A DNA stretch of 18,722 nt from Enterococcus_I eurekensis (GTDB taxonomy: Bacteria > Bacillota > Bacilli > Lactobacillales > Enterococcaceae). The stretch is from contig NZ_JBHSGT010000034.1 of the NCBI RefSeq assembly GCF_042654605.1, positions 1 to 18,722 of the forward strand, written 5' to 3'. This document shows positions 1 to 6,072 of the stretch, piece after piece. The notes beneath the pieces are model-generated. The model was not told the origin of the DNA, did no database searches, and worked only from the letters and a program-made list of their open reading frames with translations. A program made the position numbers and the translations under genes. Position 1 is the first letter of the stretch. Every line of letters starts with the position of its first letter.

Positions 1-47
1 TTCAAACGATTCTTTGCTTATTACTCGTCATTAGACGCTTTATTTAC

Positions 48-178
48 AACCTCTTTGTTAAACGGTATTTTTTGAGCAACTGTTCGGAGATAACTCTTCG
101 TCCGAATAAAATCACAAAACGATTTTTTCGTACGATACGTTATCTCTCACAGCTTAACGCTCAAAAAATAACCTCTTT
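48..178. repeat. Nested inverted repeat flanked by a 9-bp direct repeat
   Basis: Three inverted repeats are nested around one centre. The outer arms (66-77 and 159-170, TATTTTTTGAGC and its complement) match perfectly over 12 bp. The middle arms (87-94 and 139-146, GAGATAAC and its complement) match over 8 bp. The inner arms (103-113 and 121-130) match with one bulge around a 7-nt loop. The folded unit is about 105 nt. The 9-mer AACCTCTTT occurs directly repeated at 48-56 and 170-178, outside the outer arms, and the right copy runs into the stop codon of prs. Neither strand has a U-tract directly after the outer stem, so it is not a classical intrinsic terminator. It could be a small MITE-like element with target duplication, a structured 3' UTR of prs, or a processed RNA. 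The inverted repeats are seen directly; the identity is unknown. Confidence 0.6.
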
Positions 179-1146
179 TATAAATAACTTTTTTCTTCTA
201 GTTTGAAGAGTGGGCTCATTGGGGTATTTTCGTGAATGCGTTTCATGGCTTCCCCGATTAGTGATGAGCAAGAAATATATGTTAAGTTTTTTGGATGACG
301 AGATTCATCGGTTAAACAAGAATCGGTTACACAAATATCAACAATTTGCGCTGCTTCTAACACTTCTTTAGCTGGTGGCGATAGTAATCCATGTGATGCA
401 CAAGCGTAGACTTCTTTCGCGCCAGCTTCCATCAGTAAGCGAGAAGCTGTTGAGAAAGTTTTCCCTGTATTTAGCATGTCATCGACTAAGATACATGTTT
501 TACCTTTTACTTCACCAATGACATAACCTTTTTCTAAAGACTCGTCTTGGTCTACGATAGCTAAAGTTGCATTTAAATATTCTGCTAAACTCCGTGTACG
601 TTGCACACCACTATTCTTAGGAGAAACAACCACACACTCGTCGCCTTCTAAGCCTTTTTCTTTATAATAATGCGCAAATAACGGCATGGTAAATAAATTA
701 TCAACTGGAATATCAAAGAACCCTTGAACTTGTACCGTATGTAAATCAAGTGTCAACACTCTTGTTGCACCAGCTTTAACTAGCATATTAGCAATTAATT
801 TGGCGCTGATTGGTTCATGTGGTCTTGCTGTACGATCTTGGCGAGCGTACGCATAATAAGGAAGCACCACGTTAACTGTTTTTGCACTTGCACGATTCAT
901 TGCATCAATCATAATCAATAATTCCATATAAGAATTATTTACTGGTTCATTTGTCGCTTGAATAATATATGTGTGAACCCCACGAACACTTTCTTCGATA
1001 TTGATAGATATTTCACCATCTGCAAAGGTTTTTACGACCGATTTCCCTAACTTTTTACCAAAAGCATTTGCAATTTTTTCTGCCAACGGTAGATTACCAT
1101 TTAAACTAAAAATTTTGACTGTCTCATCATCGTATGTATTACTCAT
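178..1146 (-). CDS. prs: Divergent ribose-phosphate pyrophosphokinase (second PRPP synthetase paralogue)
   Basis: The 322-residue protein has the length and fold signatures of class I PRPP synthetase, which makes PRPP from ribose 5-phosphate and ATP in the cytoplasm. Seen: FADGE near residue 41, the YARQDR ATP-binding segment (100-105), DLHTVQVQGFFDIPVD (134-149) and a PRPP-loop equivalent VDDMLNTGKT (221-230). Several functional loops are altered: SPKNSG (175-180) replaces the usual SPDHGG, the flexible catalytic loop normally reading DKRRPRPN is DQDESLEKG (199-207), and the PRPP loop has N in place of its third Asp. Streptococcal Prs2 proteins, as I recall them, share these changes, so this is probably the second lactobacillalean paralogue. 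Activity is therefore uncertain. The ATG at 1144-1146 is chosen because GGAGGG lies 4 nt upstream; an in-frame ATG at 1179 has no Shine-Dalgarno and would fall almost at the predicted transcript start. Confidence 0.9.
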   Translation of the reverse strand: MSNTYDDETVKIFSLNGNLPLAEKIANAFGKKLGKSVVKTFADGEISINIEESVRGVHTYIIQATNEPVNNSYMELLIMIDAMNRASAKTVNVVLPYYAYARQDRTARPHEPISAKLIANMLVKAGATRVLTLDLHTVQVQGFFDIPVDNLFTMPLFAHYYKEKGLEGDECVVVSPKNSGVQRTRSLAEYLNATLAIVDQDESLEKGYVIGEVKGKTCILVDDMLNTGKTFSTASRLLMEAGAKEVYACASHGLLSPPAKEVLEAAQIVDICVTDSCLTDESRHPKNLTYISCSSLIGEAMKRIHENTPMSPLFKLEEKSYL

Positions 1147-1188
1147 AATTCCCTCCGCTTGTCTATTCTTTTCGTACATATCATCTTT

Positions 1189-1218
1189 ATTCTAGCATTA
1201 AATCCCTCTAAGTTTCAA
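1189..1218 (-). promoter_or_regulatory. Extended -10 promoter for prs
   Basis: On the minus strand a TTGAAA -35 box (1213-1218) and a TAGAAT -10 box (1189-1194) are 18 nt apart, with TG one base upstream of the -10 (extended -10). The -35 overlaps the stop codon of the upstream gene. No hairpin terminator separates the two genes, so prs probably has both read-through and its own transcription. Confidence 0.55.
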
Positions 1219-1754
1219 GGTAAAGAGACCGTTCCATTGACCCAATTTACTGGAATGTTCGCTTCATGGTTGCCCCAGTTATCGTGAACCTTAAAAAAGC
1301 GGTTTCCTTGTTCGTCTTCTAGGTAAGCATAGGCGACCACCCAATGATTACCATACGTACTACCAAAAAAACGATTGACGCCAATAATTACTGGCTTGCC
1401 TTGATCGATTCTTTTAACCGCCCGTTGCCAGCCACCAAGATACGTTGCACGACCACTAATTGGGTAATCGTAGTAGGAAAAAAAACGAGAAAGACCATGC
1501 GCAACTTGCCAAGAAATTGTTGGTAAACCATGATACTGAACAAAAATTTGTAAAACAGACGCCAGTGTTTGCACATCTCTTGAATTTTTACGTCGAATAA
1601 ATGTCGGAACCATCGTTTCATCAAGATAATCTTGATAATAAGCAACTAAAACACTCGCTGCATACGTGCCACAAAGATAACCTTTGGGTGTTTTCCAGTG
1701 ACGATAACGTTTAAATCTTTCGCTATCGATGCCATGCCAAACATTCTTCTCCAT
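1215..1754 (-). CDS. C39-like papain-fold cysteine protease family protein
   Basis: A 179-residue soluble protein with a peptidase C39-like pattern: Cys28 at the start of a helix (YLCGTYAASVL), His137 in GNHWVVAYAY and Asp158/Asn159 in VHDNWGN, which would form a papain-type Cys-His-Asp/Asn centre. There is no signal peptide or membrane segment, so it should act inside the cell, unlike the bacteriocin-processing C39 domains fused to ABC transporters. The substrate is unknown. The ATG at 1752-1754 is preferred because AAGGAG sits 6 nt before it; a longer TTG start at 1772 would include that Shine-Dalgarno in the coding region. Its ATG follows the nicotinamidase stop by one base, so translation is probably coupled. 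Its presence in a nucleotide-salvage operon is unexplained; it could be a hydrolase or amidase rather than a protease. Confidence 0.75.
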   Translation of the reverse strand: MEKNVWHGIDSERFKRYRHWKTPKGYLCGTYAASVLVAYYQDYLDETMVPTFIRRKNSRDVQTLASVLQIFVQYHGLPTISWQVAHGLSRFFSYYDYPISGRATYLGGWQRAVKRIDQGKPVIIGVNRFFGSTYGNHWVVAYAYLEDEQGNRFFKVHDNWGNHEANIPVNWVNGTVSLP

Positions 1755-1755
1755 C

Positions 1756-2319
1756 TTATTCTCCTTTACCAAACGAAACGAGTTCCCCGCCGAGTGTCAC
1801 TTGGAAATGTTTCAATGCCCATTCATGACCGATTGGATCAAAACTTTGAACTGCATCTTCAACAACAAAAATTCGATAGCCTAAATTATACGCATCAATT
1901 GCCGTATGTAAGACACAAATATCGGTACAAACGCCAGTCAAATACAAATCAGTAATTTTTCGTTCACGCAAACGAATATCTAAATCCGTTCCGCTAAAAG
2001 CTGAATAATGGCGTTTATCAATCCAATAAACATTTTTTTCTGTTTGATTCTTTTGATAAACCGTCGCCAATTCTCCATACAATTCTCGCCCTTTTGTTCC
2101 AGCTAAATTATGCGGTGGAAACAATTTGTTTTCTGGATGAAAAGCATCTTCTGCATCGTGTCGATCAATCGCAAAAACAACATAATCCCCATTTGCGATA
2201 AAGTCTTTTGTGACACCGACTAGGGCCTTTTCAATTGCTTGACCTGGAGCACCTGTTGTTAACGCACCATCTGTTGCTACAAAATCATACGTGTAATCAA
2301 TCGATAATAAAGCTTTCAT
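1756..2319 (-). CDS. pncA: Nicotinamidase (isochorismatase-family hydrolase)
   Basis: The enzyme hydrolyses nicotinamide to nicotinate and ammonia, the first step of NAD salvage by the Preiss-Handler route. At 187 residues it has the usual size. The catalytic triad is visible: Asp8 (SIDYTYDF), Lys102 (DKRHYSAF) and Cys135 (GVCTDICVLHT). The metal-binding set appears as Asp52, His54, Glu63 and His70 (DRHDAEDAFHPEN...PPHN), nearly in register with the well-studied streptococcal nicotinamidase. The start ATG at 2317-2319 is preceded by a GGGGTGG-type ribosome site that overlaps the stop of the upstream nucleosidase; a GTG at 2337 would start inside that gene and lacks a site. Gene gaps of 10 and 1 nt show it is an internal operon member. 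A related pyrazinamidase activity is usual for the family. Confidence 0.9.
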   Translation of the reverse strand: MKALLSIDYTYDFVATDGALTTGAPGQAIEKALVGVTKDFIANGDYVVFAIDRHDAEDAFHPENKLFPPHNLAGTKGRELYGELATVYQKNQTEKNVYWIDKRHYSAFSGTDLDIRLRERKITDLYLTGVCTDICVLHTAIDAYNLGYRIFVVEDAVQSFDPIGHEWALKHFQVTLGGELVSFGKGE

Positions 2320-2329
2320 ACGCCCACCC

Positions 2330-3025
2330 CTATTCACATAAATTAATAAATCGTAAAACCATTTCTGCAGAACGTTTTCCTGCTAATTCAATAAATTCAT
2401 CAAAACTAACTGTTGCATCATGATTGGCTGTGTCACTCATTGCACGGACAACTAAACACGGTACTTCAAATTGATAAGCGGTTTGAGCGATTGCCGCGCC
2501 TTCCATCTCACAAGCTAAAGCGTCTGGGAAGTTGTTTAAAATTTCTTTTAAACGAATCGGATCGGCAATGAAGCTATCACCTGTTACAATTAAGCCTGAT
2601 TTTACAACTTGATTGGTTTCTTCTGCCGCTTGCCTCATCACTTTAGCAAAAACGGGGTCCGCTTCATAATAAAGTGGCATCCCACCTGGAACTTGACCAT
2701 ATTGATAACCAAACACCGTTGCATCGACGTCATGGTAAGCTAATTTATCTGCAATCACAATGTCGCCGACAGCTAAACCTTGACCAATTCCACCAGCTGA
2801 ACCTGTATTGATAACCAAGTCAACATCGTATTGCTGAATCAAGAGGCTAGTCGTAATTGACGATAAAACTTTGCCGATTCCTGACTGGACAACAATGATC
2901 TCGTGTCCATTAATTTTCCCACTATAAAATGTCGCACCTGATTTCTTCCATGTCATCATTCCTTCTAATTGTTCTTTTAAAAGAGCAACTTCTTGTGCCA
3001 TTGCACCAATTACACCAATTTTCAT
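2330..3025 (-). CDS. mtnN: 5'-methylthioadenosine/S-adenosylhomocysteine nucleosidase
   Basis: The enzyme cleaves methylthioadenosine and S-adenosylhomocysteine to adenine plus methylthioribose or S-ribosylhomocysteine, clearing inhibitory products of methylation and polyamine synthesis and supplying the LuxS substrate. The 231-residue length is typical of MtnN/Pfs. The start MKIGVIGAMAQE carries Glu12; the phosphorylase-fold segment TGSAGG is present; EMEGAAIAQ carries the ribose-binding Glu near residue 174; and SDTAN carries the catalytic Asp near 197. GAGGAG is 8 nt before the ATG. It lies 27 nt after the small membrane-protein gene and 10 nt before pncA. The released adenine needs PRPP for salvage, which suits its position in the operon that leads to prs. 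Confidence 0.95.
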   Translation of the reverse strand: MKIGVIGAMAQEVALLKEQLEGMMTWKKSGATFYSGKINGHEIIVVQSGIGKVLSSITTSLLIQQYDVDLVINTGSAGGIGQGLAVGDIVIADKLAYHDVDATVFGYQYGQVPGGMPLYYEADPVFAKVMRQAAEETNQVVKSGLIVTGDSFIADPIRLKEILNNFPDALACEMEGAAIAQTAYQFEVPCLVVRAMSDTANHDATVSFDEFIELAGKRSAEMVLRFINLCE

Positions 3026-3052
3026 TTCTTTAACTCCTCAATTTGTTCTATA

Positions 3053-3337
3053 TTATAAAAAGAAAGTAATCAACATCACGATCACGATTAAAATTGAAAC
3101 AATCACAATCCATTTCATCAAAAAATTACTCATTTGACGAGATTTTTCTTTTTCACCCGTCCGTGTTTTTTCAATTACGACTTGTTCTTTACGTTTTTTT
3201 CGATAAATATTATCAATATTTTTTTCTTCTTTTTGGTAGGCTTTTTTAGCTTGTCTTTCAATTCTCGCTTGATTGGCTTCAAGTTCTTCCCGTCGTTTTC
3301 TAAGTTCGGAACGGGTCACCATTGGTTCTTTTGACAT
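3053..3337 (-). CDS. Small charged protein with a C-terminal membrane anchor
   Basis: I do not recognise a named family. The 94-residue protein has about 70 highly charged residues, rich in Lys, Arg, Glu and Gln and predicted to be helical or coiled-coil, followed by one hydrophobic segment (about 72-93, WIVIVSILIVIVMLITFF) that ends at the C-terminus. This is a tail-anchored arrangement with most of the protein in the cytoplasm. Its ATG comes one base after the Nudix stop codon, and an AAGGAAGG ribosome site lies in the end of the Nudix gene, so the two are translationally coupled. Similar short proteins sit beside Nudix and mtnN genes in enterococci, as I recall. A scaffold or membrane-tethering role for neighbouring enzymes is possible but not shown. 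Confidence 0.8.
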   Translation of the reverse strand: MSKEPMVTRSELRKRREELEANQARIERQAKKAYQKEEKNIDNIYRKKRKEQVVIEKTRTGEKEKSRQMSNFLMKWIVIVSILIVIVMLITFFL

Positions 3338-3338
3338 G

Positions 3339-3908
3339 TTATTTCCTTCCTTGCTCTCTTAATAACGCCCAATGCTGCATCGCAACAATCGTCTTGGCAT
3401 CACAAATTTCACCTGAACGTAACTTTTCATTTGCTTCTGTAAAATCGAGTTCATAAATTTCTAAAACTTCATCGTCATCTTTGGGTAATGGATTTTCAAC
3501 CTTAAAAAGATTCTTTGCATGATAAATATGAAGCTTCTCATTAGCAAACCCTGGCGATAAATACATTGATGTTACATGCTCATAACTTTCTGCACGATAG
3601 CCTGTTTCTTCTTCCAATTCACGAGCGCCGGTTTCAAGTGGTGTTCGACCTTCGCCAGTTTCAATTTTACCGGCTGGAATTTCAAGTAAAACTTGTTCTA
3701 ACGGTTTGCGAAATTGCTTAACTAAGACAATCTTATCTTCGGGTGTAATCGCTAGTACACCGACACCACCTGGATGGAAAACCAACTCCCTTTTAGCCAC
3801 ATTGCCATCTGGTAATTTGACATCATCCAAATAAACATCAATAATCTTGCCTTTAAAAATCTCTTGGCGCTTAATTGTTTTTTCTTCAAAATCTTCATAT
3901 TGAAGCAT
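3339..3908 (-). CDS. nudF: ADP-ribose pyrophosphatase (Nudix hydrolase)
   Basis: The predicted reaction is ADP-ribose to AMP plus ribose 5-phosphate. The 189-residue protein has a Nudix box at residues 80-104 starting GKIETGE and ending RELEEETGY, with the SPGFANE segment (118-124) typical of the ADP-ribose pyrophosphatase subgroup (YqkG/NudF type). Between the first Glu of the box and the REL core there are nine residues rather than the canonical seven; the catalytic REXXEE core is intact. AAGGAG lies 11 nt before the ATG, a rather long spacing. It is the first gene of the minus-strand salvage cluster and shares a 196-bp upstream region with the divergent xpaC. The ribose 5-phosphate it releases is the substrate of the PRPP synthetase at the end of the cluster. 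Confidence 0.9.
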   Translation of the reverse strand: MLQYEDFEEKTIKRQEIFKGKIIDVYLDDVKLPDGNVAKRELVFHPGGVGVLAITPEDKIVLVKQFRKPLEQVLLEIPAGKIETGEGRTPLETGARELEEETGYRAESYEHVTSMYLSPGFANEKLHIYHAKNLFKVENPLPKDDDEVLEIYELDFTEANEKLRSGEICDAKTIVAMQHWALLREQGRK

Positions 3909-3983
3909 TTAAAATGACTCTCCTTTAATAATCGCTTTTGTTTCTCATATTTTAACACACAATTGTTTATAAAATTCCTAAAA

Positions 3984-4012
3984 TTGGTAAAATCCATCTC
4001 AAGTCGTATACT
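3984..4012 (+). promoter_or_regulatory. Promoter for xpaC
   Basis: TTGGTA (3984-3989) and TATACT (4007-4012) are 17 nt apart, giving a leader of about 85 nt before the xpaC ATG. A second candidate is an extended -10, TG-C-TAAAAT, at 4029-4037, with a poor -35. Both lie in the divergent region between the Nudix gene and xpaC. On the minus strand a TAAAAT box at 3948-3953 could serve the Nudix gene, but I see no convincing -35 for it. Confidence 0.5.
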
Positions 4013-4104
4013 TTTATCGAAGGTTACATGCTAAAATAATAACTGTAGGAACAACCGATGATTTTTCAAATTTTTTTATAGAGTAATCTTAGGAGGCAGT
4101 ATCA

Positions 4105-4782
4105 ATGAAAAATAAAAAAAATAAATCTCGTTTGATTATTGGGAGTATTTTAGCACTTATATTCATCTCAATAATGGTAGGTGATGGCGGCGGAATTGGC
4201 TTTGTTCTTTTTGTCTTAGGGGCAGTTCTTTTATTCTTTGGACTTCGTACGAAAGGCAACGCAAAACCACAAGAAACGCTACCTTCTTTAACCAAGAAAA
4301 GAGAAGAAGCCTACTTGGCCAATGGGATGACGCCACGAGAAATTGATATTTTCCGTGAAACGTTAAATCAAACGAAGCAACAAATTAATCAATTACAAAA
4401 AAATATTCAAAACAACGCGCGTTTAAAAGCAATTGACTTACGTCATGATACCTTGCGTGCGGCCAAAGCCCTTTTTAAAGAGCTTGTAAAAGAACCGACT
4501 CGTTTACATGAAGCTAGTCATTTTCTTTATACCCATTTACCAAACTTAGTTGATTTAACTGACAAGTACATCGAAATTAACAACCATGAAGTAAAAAGTC
4601 GTAAAACTTATGACAAAATGGAAGAAAGCATTCAAATTATCGATCAACTTGCGGCTTTAATTACTTCTGATTATCAACGATTTGTCGCGGATGATTTAGA
4701 TGATCTCGATGTTGAGTTATCAATTGCAAAACAAAGCTTAAAAAGAGATAATAACTATAGCCAGACAGAATCAAACAAATAA
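4105..4782 (+). CDS. xpaC: XpaC-family membrane protein (5-bromo-4-chloroindolyl phosphate hydrolysis protein family)
   Basis: A 225-residue protein with two N-terminal membrane segments (about 9-25 and 30-47, joined by a short GDGGG turn) followed by a long charged helical cytoplasmic region rich in Gln and Lys, with probable coiled coil around 80-110. This is the layout of the XpaC family named after a Bacillus phenotype with a chromogenic phosphate substrate; the family's real biochemical role is not established and no phosphatase motif is visible. AGGAGG lies 8 nt before the ATG. As in Bacillus subtilis (xpaC-yaaN), it precedes a TelA-family gene, which implies a joint function, commonly linked to resistance to toxic anions or envelope-active compounds. 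Here an intrinsic terminator separates the pair. Confidence 0.85.
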   Translation: MKNKKNKSRLIIGSILALIFISIMVGDGGGIGFVLFVLGAVLLFFGLRTKGNAKPQETLPSLTKKREEAYLANGMTPREIDIFRETLNQTKQQINQLQKNIQNNARLKAIDLRHDTLRAAKALFKELVKEPTRLHEASHFLYTHLPNLVDLTDKYIEINNHEVKSRKTYDKMEESIQIIDQLAALITSDYQRFVADDLDDLDVELSIAKQSLKRDNNYSQTESNK

Positions 4783-4791
4783 TTTTTTGAT

Positions 4792-4819
4792 GAGCTGGAT
4801 TCATTTCCAGCTCTTTTTT
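4792..4819 (+). terminator. Intrinsic terminator between xpaC and telA
   Basis: The 8-bp stem GAGCTGGA/TCCAGCTC (4792-4799 and 4806-4813) has a 6-nt loop and is followed at once by six T residues (4814-4819). It starts 10 nt after the xpaC stop. Only 40 nt remain before the telA start, and no good promoter lies there, so it probably reduces rather than abolishes telA transcription. Confidence 0.85.
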
Positions 4820-4859
4820 ATTTCCTAAAAATGAGATCCGCTCAAGGAGGAGTATGATT

Positions 4860-6044
4860 ATGAACGAATCAAACCAATCAAAACCTGTTAACGATACTTT
4901 AGAAGATTTACTAGCAAATCCTTTCTCAACTTCAACGGAGGATTTAACAGTCAGTCAGCAAAGAGAACTAAATGAATTGCAACATCAAACAACGGCTACA
5001 CGTCTTGTCGACCGCTTACCTGTTGAACGCCAACAACAAGCCCAAGAACTTGCTGCTAAAATTGATGCAACTGACCAACAAGCCGTGATTACTTATGGCT
5101 CTGCTGCTCAAGGAAAATTAAGTGAATTCTCACAATCAATGCTAAATCATGTACAAGCGAATGATGTCGGTCCAGTTGGTGATTCATTGACCGAATTAAT
5201 GTTCCGTTTAAAAGAAGCCAATCCTGATGATTTACGTGCAGGCGAAGGCAATGTCTTTAAACGCATGTTTGGTAAAGTGAAACAATCAATTTTTGAAATC
5301 ACAGCAAAATACCAAAAAATTGGCGCACAAATCGATAAAGTAGCTGTCAAATTAGATAAAGAAAAAGAAGGTCTCTTAAAAGACAACTTAATGCTTGAAC
5401 AATTATATCAAAAAAATAAAGACTATTTCGACGCATTAAACATCTACATCGCAGCGGGTGAATTGAAAATGGAAGAATTGCAAACAAGCATTATTCCTGC
5501 AGCTATGAAAAAAGCCGAAGAAACTGGTGACCAAATGGATGTCCAAATTGCCAATGATTACTCACAATTTTTAGATCGTTTAGACAAACGGACACATGAT
5601 TTACGCTTAACTCGTCAAATTACCATTCAACAAGCACCACAAATTCGTTTAATCCAAAATACGAATCAAGCGTTGGCTGAAAAAATCCAATCGTCAATTC
5701 ATACGGCGATTCCATTATGGAAAAACCAAGTAGCGATTGCTTTAACATTGTTACGTCAAAAAGATGCGGTAACTGCGCAACGCCAAGTTTCTGAAACAAC
5801 GAACGACCTATTGAAGAAAAATTCTGAATTGCTAAAAGTTTCAGCAATCGAAACGGCTCGTGAAAACGAACGTGGCATTGTCGATATTGAAACACTTCAA
5901 AAAACGCAAAACGACTTAATCGAAACGATTCAAGAAACTTTGCGTATTCAACAAGAAGGTAAAGAAAAACGTCATGCGGCTGAAATTGAACTCGAAACGA
6001 TGGAAGAAGCATTAAAACAAAAAATGTTAGAATTATCGCATTAA
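4860..6044 (+). CDS. telA: TelA-family toxic anion resistance protein
   Basis: A 394-residue soluble, mostly helical protein of the TelA/KlaA (toxic anion resistance) family, named for plasmid tellurite resistance; chromosomal Gram-positive homologues have been linked to tolerance of tellurite, nisin and some beta-lactams. Family features seen are the conserved centre with QIDKVAVKLDKEKEGLLKDN, the AAGELKMEEL segment, and a long C-terminal coiled-coil region (about 230-394) rich in Gln, Glu and Lys. No signal peptide or membrane segment is present, so it should be cytoplasmic, perhaps working at the membrane with XpaC. The ATG at 4860 is preferred over that at 4854 because AAGGAGG (4844-4850) is 9 nt from the former and only 3 nt from the latter. 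Molecular function is unknown for the whole family. Confidence 0.9.
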   Translation: MNESNQSKPVNDTLEDLLANPFSTSTEDLTVSQQRELNELQHQTTATRLVDRLPVERQQQAQELAAKIDATDQQAVITYGSAAQGKLSEFSQSMLNHVQANDVGPVGDSLTELMFRLKEANPDDLRAGEGNVFKRMFGKVKQSIFEITAKYQKIGAQIDKVAVKLDKEKEGLLKDNLMLEQLYQKNKDYFDALNIYIAAGELKMEELQTSIIPAAMKKAEETGDQMDVQIANDYSQFLDRLDKRTHDLRLTRQITIQQAPQIRLIQNTNQALAEKIQSSIHTAIPLWKNQVAIALTLLRQKDAVTAQRQVSETTNDLLKKNSELLKVSAIETARENERGIVDIETLQKTQNDLIETIQETLRIQQEGKEKRHAAEIELETMEEALKQKMLELSH

Positions 6045-6072
6045 AAAAAGGAGCCTAGGCTCCTTTTTTTTT
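6043..6072. terminator. Bidirectional terminator between telA and the permease gene
   Basis: A GC-rich palindrome, GGAGCCTAGGCTCC (6050-6063), is flanked by seven A on the left and nine T on the right (6064-6072). It therefore makes a hairpin with a U-tract in both directions. It begins at the telA stop and ends at the permease stop, serving both convergent genes with almost no spare sequence. Confidence 0.9.

Noticed and set aside
1338..1754. Bacteriocin-processing peptidase linked to the ABC exporter in the same window
   Set aside because: The C39-like protein is a stand-alone cytoplasmic protein in another operon about 8 kb away, and no double-glycine leader peptide was seen nearby.
5620..6012. 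Antisense ORF of about 130 codons opposite telA, and similar ORFs opposite prs, the ABC genes, the PASTA gene and the permease
   Set aside because: They lack ribosome sites and family features and follow from codon use of the real genes on the other strand.
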